DNA from: Nocardia acididurans
Lineage (GTDB): Bacteria; Actinomycetota; Actinomycetes; Mycobacteriales; Mycobacteriaceae
Assembly: GCF_016741815.1 (NCBI RefSeq)
Contig: NZ_JAERRJ010000014.1
Coordinates: forward strand, 164,378-228,377
Length of the DNA: 64,000 nt
Direction of reading: 5' to 3'
A program made the translations under genes and the position numbers. This document shows, one piece after another, positions 32,886 through 41,433 of the stretch. The notes beneath the pieces were generated by a model, which was not told the origin of the DNA, did not search any database, and saw nothing but the letters and a program-made list of their open reading frames with translations. Within the stretch, counting starts at the first letter, position 1. Every line of letters begins with the position of its first letter.

Positions 32886-35494
32886 CGCACGGCCTCCTTC
32901 AGGTCGGCGGATGCGCTTCCGGCCTGCCACAGCTGCCGGTAGCGCCCGTCGGCGGCGAGCAGTTCGTCGTGCGTGCCCGACTGGGTGATGCGGCCGTGCT
33001 CGACCACCACGATCCGATCGGCGTCGGTGACGGTGCGCAGACGGTGCGCGATCACCAGGACGGTGCGCCCCACGGTGAGCCGGTCGATCGCCTGCTGCAC
33101 AAGGTATTCCGATTCCGGATCGGCGAAGGCGGTGGCCTCGTCCAGGATCAGCACCGGGGTGTCGGCGAGCAGTGCGCGCGCGATGGTGAGCCGCTGCTTC
33201 TCGCCTCCGGACAGGGTGACGCCGGTGCCGAGGACGGTCTCGTAGCCCTGCGGCAGGCGCATGATCCGCTCATGGATCTGGGCGTCGCGTGCGGCCTGTT
33301 CGACCGCGGCGTCGGCGGCGTCGGGTACGGCCAGCGCGATGTTCTCGCGCACCGTGCCGTGGATCAGCTGGGTGTCCTGGAAGACGAATCCGATCCGGGT
33401 GTAGAGCTCGTCCGGCGTGAATTCGGTGATGTCGCGCCCGCCGACCCGGATCGATCCGCGATCGAGATCGTGGAACCGGGCAAGCAGCGCGGCCAGCGTC
33501 GACTTGCCCGCTCCGGAGGGACCGACCAGCGCGGTGACCGTGCCGGGTTCCAGTGTGAGCGAAACGTTCTCGACGACCGGCACACCCGGCCGGTAGCCGA
33601 AGGTGACGTCGTCGAAGACGACATGGCCGGGCTCACCCGCCGCGGGCTCGCCGGCGCGCACGTCGAGTTCCGGTTCGTCCAGGGCCACCTGGATATTGCG
33701 CGCGGCCACACGGCCTTCGCGCAGCCCGGCCAGCCCGTATCCGATGCCGAGCAGCCGGGATCCGAAGGTGGTGCCCAGGAACAGGAACGGCAGCAGATCC
33801 ACCGGTTGCAGCCGGTCGGTCACGATGAGCGCGGTTCCGACGGTGAGGATCAGCCACAGGAAAGTGACCGGGCGGGTGATCAGATCCATCATGGATTTCT
33901 TGCCCACGAACGGCCGCTGCCAGCCTTCGAGGAAGCCGATGTACTCGTCGAGACTGCGCCGGAACGGCGAAGCGGCCGCACCGCCGAAGACGCGGATCAC
34001 CGGCTGGCCGTCGAGATACGAGGTGGCCTCGCCGTTCATGCGCTCAGCCCACCGCTGCGACTGCATGATCTTGGGGCCGGACTGCGCCATCATCGTCGCC
34101 ATGGTGATCACGTAGCCCAGCACCGGGATCAGCAGGACCAGCGCCAATCGCCAATCGACCCAGAACAGATAGCCGAGGACGACCAGCGGGGCGATGACCG
34201 CGGCCACGGCGTCGGTGACCGCGTGGGTGACCAGGTAGTGCAGTGACAGGGTGTCCCCGGTGATCAGCTTGTTGATCTTGCCGGAGCCGCGGGCGGTGAA
34301 CCAGCCCAGCGGCAGGCGCGCCAGCTTGCTCAGCAGTCGCGACCGCAGATCACGGCTGAAGCGGGCGTCGACACCGTGCAGCCACAGCTGCAGCGCCGCC
34401 TCGAGCACTGTGCCCAGCCCGAGCAGGAACAGCGCCCACAGGCCGAGCGACCACAGCGTGGACTCGTCGCGGGCACCCAGCAGTTCCCGCGCCAATTCCA
34501 CCAGCAGTACGAACGGCGCGAGCTGCACCAGGGTGATGAGCAACTGCAGCAGGCCCGCCGCCCACAGCTTGGCGCGCACGTCGGCGAACAGCCGACTGCC
34601 CGCCTGCGAACGCCAGTTGCCGCGCGGCGCGGGAGTCACGGGGGCCGGTGCGGCCGACGCCGCGGCGGCAGCCGGAACCGTTGCGGGGCCGGTCTTTTCG
34701 GAATCGATCGGGGTTTCGACAGTAGCCGCGGAAGTTTCGGCCGCGCTGCTGCGAGCCTTGCCCATGGCACGGCCGTGCATCCAGTACGCCTGAGAATAGA
34801 ACTCCGACTTGGGGAATCCGAATTCCTCCTTGAGCCGGGCGCGAATGTGCTTGAGCGACTTCGATTCCATGCCCGCCCAGCCATACCAGTTCGACCAGTC
34901 GCGGGCTTCGAGCGCGGCGGCGACGGACTCCTCGGAATCGCGCCGCACCCAGTGCACGCGGGCCAGCGGATGCTCGGTCAGCGGGATGAGCAGGTCCTCG
35001 GCATCGTGCTGTTCGAGGTACACCTCGATCGGCACATGCGACGGTACGGCGGCGAGCACGGTGTTGATCGCCGGGATCGACGCCGAATCGCCGATCAGGA
35101 GATAGCCCGCGGGCAGATCCTCCGGGATCGGGAAGCCCCTGGACCCGAGCGATGCCACTTCGATCGTCGCGCCCGCGCTCGCCGTGCTCGCCCAGGCCGA
35201 GGCCGGTCCGGCCGGTTCGTGCAGCACGAAGTCGACGGCGAATCGGCCGGTCACATGATCGGCCTCGGCGATGGTGTAGCCGCGCTGGAATTCGGTCTCG
35301 GACCCATCCGGGTCCGGGAACCAGAACCGCAGCCACGCGGTCGGCTCGAGGGTGATCTCGTCGAAGAGGGTGTCCGAGCTGAGCCACACCCGCAGCAGTC
35401 GCGGTGTGGTCTGCTCGGTAGCAAGTACGGTGGCCGTGTGATAGCGAACGCCGATGGCGTTCATCACCGCCCCCTGAAATCCTCTGCGCGCCAT
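32882..35494 (-). CDS. irtA: IrtA-like ABC importer with siderophore-reducing SIP domain
   Basis: The product has 870 residues. The N-terminal siderophore-interacting FAD domain (about 10-250) shows WLRFWFPDPDGSETEFQRGY, LLIGDSASIPAINTVLAAVP and FGFPKSEFYSQAYW. A Pro/Ala linker leads to a six-helix membrane domain (about 310-580). The ATPase has the Walker A GPSGAGKST, the signature LSGGEKQR and the Walker B LILDEATAFADPE. The flavin domain reduces Fe3+ from the siderophore at the inner face of the membrane. The ATG at 35494 (MARRGFQGAVM) matches the start of M. tuberculosis IrtA as I recall it. An IdeR-like box lies about 100 bases upstream. Confidence 0.95.
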   Translation of the reverse strand: MARRGFQGAVMNAIGVRYHTATVLATEQTTPRLLRVWLSSDTLFDEITLEPTAWLRFWFPDPDGSETEFQRGYTIAEADHVTGRFAVDFVLHEPAGPASAWASTASAGATIEVASLGSRGFPIPEDLPAGYLLIGDSASIPAINTVLAAVPSHVPIEVYLEQHDAEDLLIPLTEHPLARVHWVRRDSEESVAAALEARDWSNWYGWAGMESKSLKHIRARLKEEFGFPKSEFYSQAYWMHGRAMGKARSSAAETSAATVETPIDSEKTGPATVPAAAAASAAPAPVTPAPRGNWRSQAGSRLFADVRAKLWAAGLLQLLITLVQLAPFVLLVELARELLGARDESTLWSLGLWALFLLGLGTVLEAALQLWLHGVDARFSRDLRSRLLSKLARLPLGWFTARGSGKINKLITGDTLSLHYLVTHAVTDAVAAVIAPLVVLGYLFWVDWRLALVLLIPVLGYVITMATMMAQSGPKIMQSQRWAERMNGEATSYLDGQPVIRVFGGAAASPFRRSLDEYIGFLEGWQRPFVGKKSMMDLITRPVTFLWLILTVGTALIVTDRLQPVDLLPFLFLGTTFGSRLLGIGYGLAGLREGRVAARNIQVALDEPELDVRAGEPAAGEPGHVVFDDVTFGYRPGVPVVENVSLTLEPGTVTALVGPSGAGKSTLAALLARFHDLDRGSIRVGGRDITEFTPDELYTRIGFVFQDTQLIHGTVRENIALAVPDAADAAVEQAARDAQIHERIMRLPQGYETVLGTGVTLSGGEKQRLTIARALLADTPVLILDEATAFADPESEYLVQQAIDRLTVGRTVLVIAHRLRTVTDADRIVVVEHGRITQSGTHDELLAADGRYRQLWQAGSASADLKEAVR

Positions 35495-35593
35495 AGGTCG
35501 CAAATCCTCCGGTTACGGTCCGCGGCGATGGCGCCCCGTTCGCTCGCGCGGCTACTGCGCACGCCACCGAACCAGAGTGTTCCCGCCCCCAAC

Positions 35594-35612
35594 TTTGGTT
35601 AGCCTACACATA
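35594..35612 (-). promoter_or_regulatory. IdeR/DtxR-like iron box upstream of irtA
   Basis: The minus-strand sequence TATGTGTAGGCTAACCAAA matches 14 of 19 positions of the mycobacterial IdeR consensus TTAGGTTAGGCTAACCTAA, including the core TAGGCTAACC. It lies about 100 bases upstream of the irtA start. Repression of irtAB by iron-loaded IdeR is the likely meaning. Confidence 0.7.
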
Positions 35613-35639
35613 CTCGCTCGGCGGCGGGAGATCACGCTC

Positions 35640-37385
35640 CTACTGTTCGGCGGGATTCCGAGCGCGGTCCTGGCCGTCGGCGGGCTCGTCCTCCAATTCG
35701 CCACCGGCCGGCGTTGATTCGGGGCTGACGAGCCTGCCGCGCAATTCCAGGGAGATCTCCCAGGCGTCGAGATTCTGCAGCGCGTTCTCCAGGATGTCGG
35801 CGTCGAAGGTGCCGTCGGCGCGCGCGTCGAGCAGGGCCGCCCGCTGGGCGGCGATGACGGCCAGGCGCTCCTTCTTCGCCGTCACATAGTCCTGCGTGGT
35901 GGGAGCGCCCTCGGGACGCGGGGTCTGCGGGACGGATTCGGCGCTCGTCCGCAGCAATTCCATGAGCCGGGCCCACTGGCCGTCGGACTCGGCGGCCGGT
36001 TCGTCATCGGGAGCCAGCCGATGCAGCAGCGGGCCGATGGTGCCGCCCTGCAGCAGCAGCGACATCATGGCGACCGCGAAGGCGATGAGCACCAGCACCG
36101 ACCGCTGCGGGGCGTCCTCGGGCAGGGTCTGGGCGGCGGCCACCGTCACCGCGCCGCGCATACCCGCCCACACCACCGCGATGCCCTCGCGCCAACCGAG
36201 CGGCTCCCGCAGGAAGTATTCGATATTCGCCAGGCCCCGGGTGATGCGGCGGTCGAACCGTTCCAGATCGTGCTCGGACAGGGTGCGGCGACCGCGCGCG
36301 TTGAACTCCTCGACGGTTTGCTGCTTGCCCTCCGGTGTGCTCATGCGCTCCTGCATGCCCTGCAACCGGGGTTGCAGGCGCTCGCCGCGCCGCGCCCGCC
36401 GCTCGAGAATCCCGAGCAGCGGGGCGACATAGGCCGCGCGCACCACGATGGTCAGCGCCAGCGCCCCCGCCGCGACCAGTACGGCCGCGCCCACCCCGGC
36501 ATGATCGTTCTCGACATTGGTCACGATGGACTTGATCTGCAACCCCATGATCAAGAACACCGCGCCCTCGAGCACCAGCGAGACCGTGCGCCAATTCTGT
36601 GAATCCGACAGCCGGTTCAGCGGTGAGAGATCGCGCGGCGCACGGATTCCGGTGATCAGACCGGCCACCACCGCCGCCACCAGACCGGAAGCGCCGAGCA
36701 GTTCGGCCGGAATCGAGGCGAAGAACGGCACCGTGAACGAGATGACCGTATTGACGGTCGAATCGGTGACCCGCTTGCGGATCATCAAATTCAACCGGCC
36801 CACAGCCCAGCCGACGACCACGGCGACAACCACCGAGTACACGAAGGTGCCCACCGCACCCCAGAACGAGAACGCCGCCGCCGTCGCCACAATCGCCGTG
36901 CGCAGCAGCACCAGCGCGGTCGCGTCGTTGAGCAGGCTCTCACCGTCCAGAATCGCCACCACACGTTTGGATACCGAGGTCTGTTTGATGATCGAGGTAG
37001 CCACGGCATCGGTCGGGCTCACGATCGCGCCCAGCGCCACACCCCAGGCGAACCCCAGATCCGGTATCGCCACCATGAAGAACAGCCCGAGCGCCAGCGC
37101 ACTACCCACCACCAGCAGCACCGACAACCCGCTGATAGCGCCGAACTCGCGGCGGAAGTTCATCGCGGGCATCGAAACGGCCGACGCGTACAGCAGCGGC
37201 GGCAGCACGCCCTCGAGGATCAACTCCGGCTCGATGGACAGCGACTCGAACACCGGCAGATAGCTTGCCGCCACGCCCATCACGACGAGCAGCAGCGGTG
37301 AGGCGACGCCCAGGCGCGGACCGGCGACCGTCGCGGCGGCGATCACCACGAACGCGCTCACGAACACGATCAGCAGAACCGTCAC
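35640..37385 (-). CDS. CPA1-family Na+/H+ antiporter
   Basis: This 581-residue protein has about 12 transmembrane helices in the first 430 residues. Functional motifs of the NhaP/NHE type are present: GAIVSPTDAVA and the ion-binding DGESLLNDATALVL. A cytoplasmic C-terminal tail of roughly 130 charged residues follows and may be regulatory. It exchanges Na+ or K+ for H+ across the inner membrane. The GTG at 37385 gives the full first helix. It is transcribed alone, between irtA upstream and the porin operon. Whether it relates to the K+ genes in the window is unknown. Confidence 0.92.
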   Translation of the reverse strand: MTVLLIVFVSAFVVIAAATVAGPRLGVASPLLLVVMGVAASYLPVFESLSIEPELILEGVLPPLLYASAVSMPAMNFRREFGAISGLSVLLVVGSALALGLFFMVAIPDLGFAWGVALGAIVSPTDAVATSIIKQTSVSKRVVAILDGESLLNDATALVLLRTAIVATAAAFSFWGAVGTFVYSVVVAVVVGWAVGRLNLMIRKRVTDSTVNTVISFTVPFFASIPAELLGASGLVAAVVAGLITGIRAPRDLSPLNRLSDSQNWRTVSLVLEGAVFLIMGLQIKSIVTNVENDHAGVGAAVLVAAGALALTIVVRAAYVAPLLGILERRARRGERLQPRLQGMQERMSTPEGKQQTVEEFNARGRRTLSEHDLERFDRRITRGLANIEYFLREPLGWREGIAVVWAGMRGAVTVAAAQTLPEDAPQRSVLVLIAFAVAMMSLLLQGGTIGPLLHRLAPDDEPAAESDGQWARLMELLRTSAESVPQTPRPEGAPTTQDYVTAKKERLAVIAAQRAALLDARADGTFDADILENALQNLDAWEISLELRGRLVSPESTPAGGELEDEPADGQDRARNPAEQ

Positions 37386-37476
37386 GGCTGGCGCTCCTCC
37401 GACTCGTCAGCGAAGTCTAACTGCCGGTTGCCGATCCCCTCCGGCGCGAGACCCGCTGTGGCGTGCCGTGGTTGGG

Positions 37477-37998
37477 CTACGGCTTCACGGAGAGGTTGAG
37501 AGCGTTCCACCCGTTTTGGCATTCGGTGGAGTCGTATCGTCCCTCGCGCATGCGGGGAAGTTCGCTGTCATTGAATTGGTTTGATGCTTTGGCGGTTATC
37601 CAGACCTTGTAGTCGGGTGTGAAGCAGGCGCCGACAATGCGCCAGGTGTCGGTGTTCGACTTCTCGGGCGGTTGCTGGCCGGGGCCGGTGCTGGTGTAGG
37701 TGGTTTCCAGGATCTGCGGTTGCCAGGTACCCGAAGCGAGCAGCATCCGGGCATCGGCCACGTTCATCCCGATCAACTCCTCGCGCGTAACGACGGCATC
37801 GCCGGGTGCCGCGGGCGTCGACCGGTAGATCGGTGGCGACCACGAGACCGTGGTCTGTACCGCTGTTGTGCTGGTCGGTGTCAGGCTCGGCGACGTCGGC
37901 TCACCGGTCGAGTCGCAGGATGTCACTGCCAATGCCGTCAACGCGAGAACGGCGCAGAGCTCGATCGTTTGGGAGCGGATCCGGTGCGGGAATGACAA
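37477..37998 (-). CDS. PASTA-like lipoprotein, third gene of the MspA operon
   Basis: This 173-residue protein has a lipobox near residue 28 (ALAVTSC) followed by a Ser/Thr/Pro linker. The globular part begins REELIGMNVADARMLLASGT, which resembles the start of a PASTA repeat. It holds two cysteines (VGACFTPDY and STECQNGW). The likely TTG start at 37998 has GGTAGGTG upstream, overlapping the stop of the preceding gene by a few bases. Co-transcription with the aerolysin-like protein and porin is therefore very likely. It should be an outward-facing lipoprotein of the plasma membrane. The function is unknown. Confidence 0.75.
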   Translation of the reverse strand: MSFPHRIRSQTIELCAVLALTALAVTSCDSTGEPTSPSLTPTSTTAVQTTVSWSPPIYRSTPAAPGDAVVTREELIGMNVADARMLLASGTWQPQILETTYTSTGPGQQPPEKSNTDTWRIVGACFTPDYKVWITAKASNQFNDSELPRMREGRYDSTECQNGWNALNLSVKP

Positions 37999-38004
37999 GG
38001 CGTT

Positions 38005-39129
38005 TCACCTACCTGGGTTCGTGCAGTCGACGGGGCGTTCGAACGCGCCGTAACTGTCTGGTTCGCTGATATAGGTGTGGCCGTCGGTGACTTTCTCGTG
38101 AGAGTACTTTCGGACGATCTCCCATGAGACGTCGGTGTACTGGGTGTAGACAGTCAGCTCCGTGCCCGGTGCGACAGTGAATCTCCGCTGGCTCGAGTCG
38201 GTCAGCGATTGCTGCCGGGTGTTGGTATCGATCCAGGTCGTATCGGTCTTCTGTTGATTCTGGTAGTTGCCCTCTACGGTGGCCTTGATACTGCCGACGA
38301 TCGGAATGCCGCCCTCACCTTCGACCTTCACACTGCCGCCGACGGTGTTCTGTGTCGATTCCATCTTGCTGTTGGTATTGGTGATCGTCGTCGAGCTCGT
38401 CCAGGTTTCGTTCTTGGTCCACTCGGCGGGACTCGATGTGCAGTTTCGCTGCCGCGTCTTGGGTTGCGACCCTTCGGGTACTGTGCCCGGGGTGATACTT
38501 CGGACCCCGAAGCACAGGTTTCCCTGTACGGAGTAGCCCGGCGGGCACTCCTGCACCGCAGCGCACGGTGGTCCATTCCACCCGTTGCCGCATGCACCGG
38601 TGTCGGACACGTCGGAGGGAGCGCGAACAGGTTGCGTGGCCACCGGCACGGACGGCTGCGGATGGGCCGAAGTCGAGGGCCGCGGAGCAGGTTCCAGGGT
38701 GGGTCCGGGGACGATGTCGGTGCCGTCGCCCTCGGGCAGGCGTCCCGGTGCGTTGCCCGCTTTGCCTTGCGCGCCGCCGCCGGGCGCCTGGGTGGGCAGC
38801 AACCCGGGTGCGGTCGGTGGCGGGGTGGTCGTCGTGGTCGATGGCGGCGCACCCGGATCTACGCACACGTATGGCATCGGCGGCGGTGGGGGTGGTCCGG
38901 GATTGCCGGGATTGGTTGCGCGCCAACTCGATTCCCACGCGGCGTTGTACGCGGCGGTCTCACGCGCGCACCGCTCGGCGGGCGTTTCCGCACCGGCCTG
39001 CCCTGTCACCAGGACAACGACGGCGATCAGGACCACGACCACCGTGGAGAGAACCACTACCCGCGAGGGTGCGGGCCGCCGCCCCGGGGCAGCAGGGGCC
39101 GGGTTGTGGAGTGCCCATGCCGTTTTCAT
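38005..39129 (-). CDS. Proline-rich membrane-anchored protein with aerolysin/ETX-MTX2-like C-terminal domain
   Basis: The product has 374 residues. A signal anchor lies at about 23-43 (RVVVLSTVVVVLIAVVVLVT). A long Pro/Thr/Gly-rich linker (75-175) includes a run of prolines at 79-84. A small cysteine module at 180-206 holds CGNGWNGPPC and ECPPGYSVQGNLC. A beta domain follows at about 237-347. The last part has Ser/Thr-rich strands flanking GGIPIVGSIKATVEGNY, then RRFTVAPGTELTVYTQYTDV, the layout of the stem and body strands of ETX/MTX2, natterin and aerolysin-type pore formers. Its ATG overlaps the MspA stop. Pore formation is inferred from the pattern, not shown. Confidence 0.65.
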   Translation of the reverse strand: MKTAWALHNPAPAAPGRRPAPSRVVVLSTVVVVLIAVVVLVTGQAGAETPAERCARETAAYNAAWESSWRATNPGNPGPPPPPPMPYVCVDPGAPPSTTTTTPPPTAPGLLPTQAPGGGAQGKAGNAPGRLPEGDGTDIVPGPTLEPAPRPSTSAHPQPSVPVATQPVRAPSDVSDTGACGNGWNGPPCAAVQECPPGYSVQGNLCFGVRSITPGTVPEGSQPKTRQRNCTSSPAEWTKNETWTSSTTITNTNSKMESTQNTVGGSVKVEGEGGIPIVGSIKATVEGNYQNQQKTDTTWIDTNTRQQSLTDSSQRRFTVAPGTELTVYTQYTDVSWEIVRKYSHEKVTDGHTYISEPDSYGAFERPVDCTNPGR

Positions 39130-39761
39130 CAGATGGTGGTGGGGTCGGAGTAGACGGTCACCGTGGTGTCGGCGACATGACTGGAGATGGAGAACTGGGT
39201 GTAGACGCGGACGCTGACCGGTCCGAGGCAGGAGTCGACATTCACCTGGATCCCGGTCAGGTCCGATGCGCCGACCGCCCCCTCGAGAACACGCTCCCCC
39301 AGCGGGATCGTGGTGATCGCACCGGGTTTGATCGTGGTCTGGATCTGCGGGGAGATCGAGGCGTTGCCACCGAGGGTGACACCGGGCTGGGCCGAGACGG
39401 TCACCGACGCGTTCGGGCCGATCGAGCCCGATGACCCGGTCTGCAGGCCGCTGGAAACGTCGGTGTTGCAACCCAATTGCAGCCCGGTGCGCAGCACTCC
39501 GGACTTCACGCCGGTGCTGCCGGAGCCAGAGATGTTGCCGACAGCGGTGGCGTCGATGAACGCCTCACGCGACCACGGCGACTGCGCCAGATTCGGGACC
39601 GTGTTCACCAGCACGTTCACCAGCGATGCCTCGGCGACCCAGCCGTCCACCGTGGCTTTGGTGACGGTGTGGTCGGAACTGCGGACCAAGTCCGCCGACA
39701 CACTTCCCGCACCAATCGAACAAACACTCAGCAAACCGGTCGAGACAGCGAGAACCCTCAT
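39129..39761 (-). CDS. MspA-family outer-membrane porin
   Basis: This 210-residue precursor has a signal peptide ending near SVSA (residue about 23). The mature protein shows the MspA pattern of alternating beta-strand residues. WSREAFIDATAVGNISG corresponds to the rim region; then come LRTGLQLGCNTDVSSG, GVTLGGNASISPQIQTTIKP and CLGPVSVRVYTQFSI with a terminal VTVYSD. MspA porins form octameric channels in the mycolic-acid outer membrane. The ATG at 39761 was preferred over a GTG six codons upstream. It is the first gene of a three-gene operon with the aerolysin-like protein and a lipoprotein. Confidence 0.8.
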   Translation of the reverse strand: MRVLAVSTGLLSVCSIGAGSVSADLVRSSDHTVTKATVDGWVAEASLVNVLVNTVPNLAQSPWSREAFIDATAVGNISGSGSTGVKSGVLRTGLQLGCNTDVSSGLQTGSSGSIGPNASVTVSAQPGVTLGGNASISPQIQTTIKPGAITTIPLGERVLEGAVGASDLTGIQVNVDSCLGPVSVRVYTQFSISSHVADTTVTVYSDPTTI

Positions 39762-39908
39762 CTTCACTACCACTTCCACCCCGGAGTTATCAATCCGCGT
39801 AACGCTTTTGACCTCTAGAGCGAATCATGAGTAACAGATGTCCGCAAATATCTAGCTAACTTTGTGGGGTGGATCACCTACCGCTGTAGCGCACCAACGC
39901 TTCGGATC

Positions 39909-40490
39909 TCAGCGCACCCGGCTGTACTTGATGAACGCCACGCCGTCCTCGAAGACCCGGCTGGTGAGCACCCGGAACCGCGCCGCGTCCGGCAGTCGAC
40001 CGCACTCACCGAACAGCGACCGGCCCTTGCCCAGCACGATCGGATACAGCTTCAGGAACACCTGATCGATCTCCGGCAGCAGCGTCTGCGCCAGATCCCC
40101 GCCGCCGCACAGCCAGATCCCAAGACCCTTCTCCCGCTTGAGTTCTCGCACCCGCGCCAGCGGATCATCGGCAATCAGTTGCACATCCGGCGCGGGACGG
40201 TCGGGAAGCGTGGTCGAGACCACGAACTGGCGCAGATGAGCGTAGGGACTGGACGTCCCCGTCCGCACGCCGAAATCATGTGTCTTGCGGCCCATTACGA
40301 CGGTATCGAAAGTGTGCGCGGGCTTGTCCACCCCGAGCGCCTCCCGCACCTTCGTCGGCAGCGTCTCCGGATACTGCGCGGTGATCGCAGGCCCGTGATC
40401 GCCCCCGACAGGAAAGAAATCCACCGAACCGTCCTCGGTGGCAATGAACCCATCGATGGTCGCCGCGACGTAATAGGTCAGTTTGCGCAT
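39909..40490 (-). CDS. RibD C-terminal/dihydrofolate-reductase-like protein
   Basis: This 193-residue protein belongs to the family with the RibD reductase domain. Characteristic segments are MRKLTYYVAATIDGFIATED, DTVVMGRKTHDFG and IWLCGGGDLAQTLL, with an NADPH-binding GGG loop. Family members include YwjB/YyaP-like reductases with unknown substrates. The ATG at 40490 has GAGGAAACTG before it. It stands alone between the porin operon and the DUF397 gene and runs in the same direction as both. Confidence 0.9.
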   Translation of the reverse strand: MRKLTYYVAATIDGFIATEDGSVDFFPVGGDHGPAITAQYPETLPTKVREALGVDKPAHTFDTVVMGRKTHDFGVRTGTSSPYAHLRQFVVSTTLPDRPAPDVQLIADDPLARVRELKREKGLGIWLCGGGDLAQTLLPEIDQVFLKLYPIVLGKGRSLFGECGRLPDAARFRVLTSRVFEDGVAFIKYSRVR

Positions 40491-40589
40491 CAGTTTCCTC
40501 CAGGCGGCACCACGCATGCCACTGCACAAAAGGTAGCGCGTCGAAGCCACCCGTAGGGAGGGTGCGTGCACCCCGCCCCACAAGCGAAA

Positions 40590-40799
40590 TCAGTTGAGCG
40601 GATTGACCTCGACGCCATCCACCCCGGCCACGAACGCATCCCACTCACCGGGATTGAAGATCAATACCGGCCCGGCGGGATCCTTGGAGTCCCGCACACC
40701 GACGCGACCGCTGCGGAGGAACGCGACCTCGACGCAATCCGCCCCACCCTGGCTATAGCTGGACCTCAACCACCGAGCCTCAGCCGGATCACCGTTCAC
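40590..40799 (-). CDS. DUF397-family protein
   Basis: This 69-residue protein shows the DUF397 pattern: WLRSSYSQGGADCVEVAFL, VGVRDSKDPAGPVLIF and FNPGEWDAFVAGV. DUF397 proteins are normally encoded directly after an XRE/DUF5753 regulator and are thought to modulate it. Here the upstream gene keeps only the tail of such a regulator fused to another protein, so this partner may be orphaned. The GTG at 40799 overlaps the upstream stop by 11 bases. Confidence 0.88.
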   Translation of the reverse strand: MNGDPAEARWLRSSYSQGGADCVEVAFLRSGRVGVRDSKDPAGPVLIFNPGEWDAFVAGVDGVEVNPLN

Positions 40800-41433
40800 T
40801 CTCGTACCCCTTAGCTAACTCACGCACCAGGTCCCGGCTGGCACGCGCGCCCAAGCTGGCCTGCGTGAGCGTCTCGAATGCCTGCCGAAAGGCCAGCACA
40901 TCAGCTTCGGCCTCGAAGTACGCACTACCCGAAAAGCCCTCGCAGTAGACCTGGGCCGGTTCCGGCGCCTGCCTGCCGCGTGTACCGCTACCGAAATCCA
41001 TGATGGTGCACGGCGGCACCGCTGCCCCGAGCGGAAGTCCCGCACGGAAGGGCAGCACCCGGACCTCTACGTTGTCCCGGGTGGACATATCGGCAAGGTG
41101 CCGACATTGCGCGGCCATGGTCGTATTGTCCCCGACCACCGTCCGCACCACGCTGGGTGTGCGGTCCTCGAGTCCCCACAGCTTCCCCCACGCGGTGCTG
41201 CCATCACGCAACGTCCAGTCCCCGGTGCATCGCCAGCCCGAACCCCGTCCGGCGTCCTGGTACCAGCAGCGGTCGACGTAGGCGGTAACGCGTTCGCCGG
41301 TGAGCCGCGTCTTCACGGCGTCGTACTTCGTCGGCACCATCAGACTCACCATGAGCAGCAGCATCGTCCAAGCCCAGACCACCTTCTTCTTCGGCCGCTC
41401 GCCCGGATTCCGGGTCGACCGGCCCGACCTCAT
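40789..41433 (-). CDS. Chimeric ORF: membrane protein head fused to an XRE/DUF5753 regulator tail
   Basis: The product has 214 residues. The first ~105 form a small membrane protein (PKKKVVWAWTMLLLMVSLMV helix, then a cysteine-containing extracytoplasmic part CWYQDAGRGSGWRCTGDWTL). From about residue 108 (NTTMAAQCRHLADM) to the end the sequence is typical of the C-terminal half of DUF5753 regulators: NVEVRVLPFRAG, CTIMDFGSG, PAQVYCEGFSGSAYFE and ASLGARASRDLV. The helix-turn-helix domain is absent. The ATG at 41433 overlaps the DUF4190 gene stop. It looks like an in-frame deletion fusion; whether the product is stable is unknown. Confidence 0.7.
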   Translation of the reverse strand: MRSGRSTRNPGERPKKKVVWAWTMLLLMVSLMVPTKYDAVKTRLTGERVTAYVDRCWYQDAGRGSGWRCTGDWTLRDGSTAWGKLWGLEDRTPSVVRTVVGDNTTMAAQCRHLADMSTRDNVEVRVLPFRAGLPLGAAVPPCTIMDFGSGTRGRQAPEPAQVYCEGFSGSAYFEAEADVLAFRQAFETLTQASLGARASRDLVRELAKGYESER

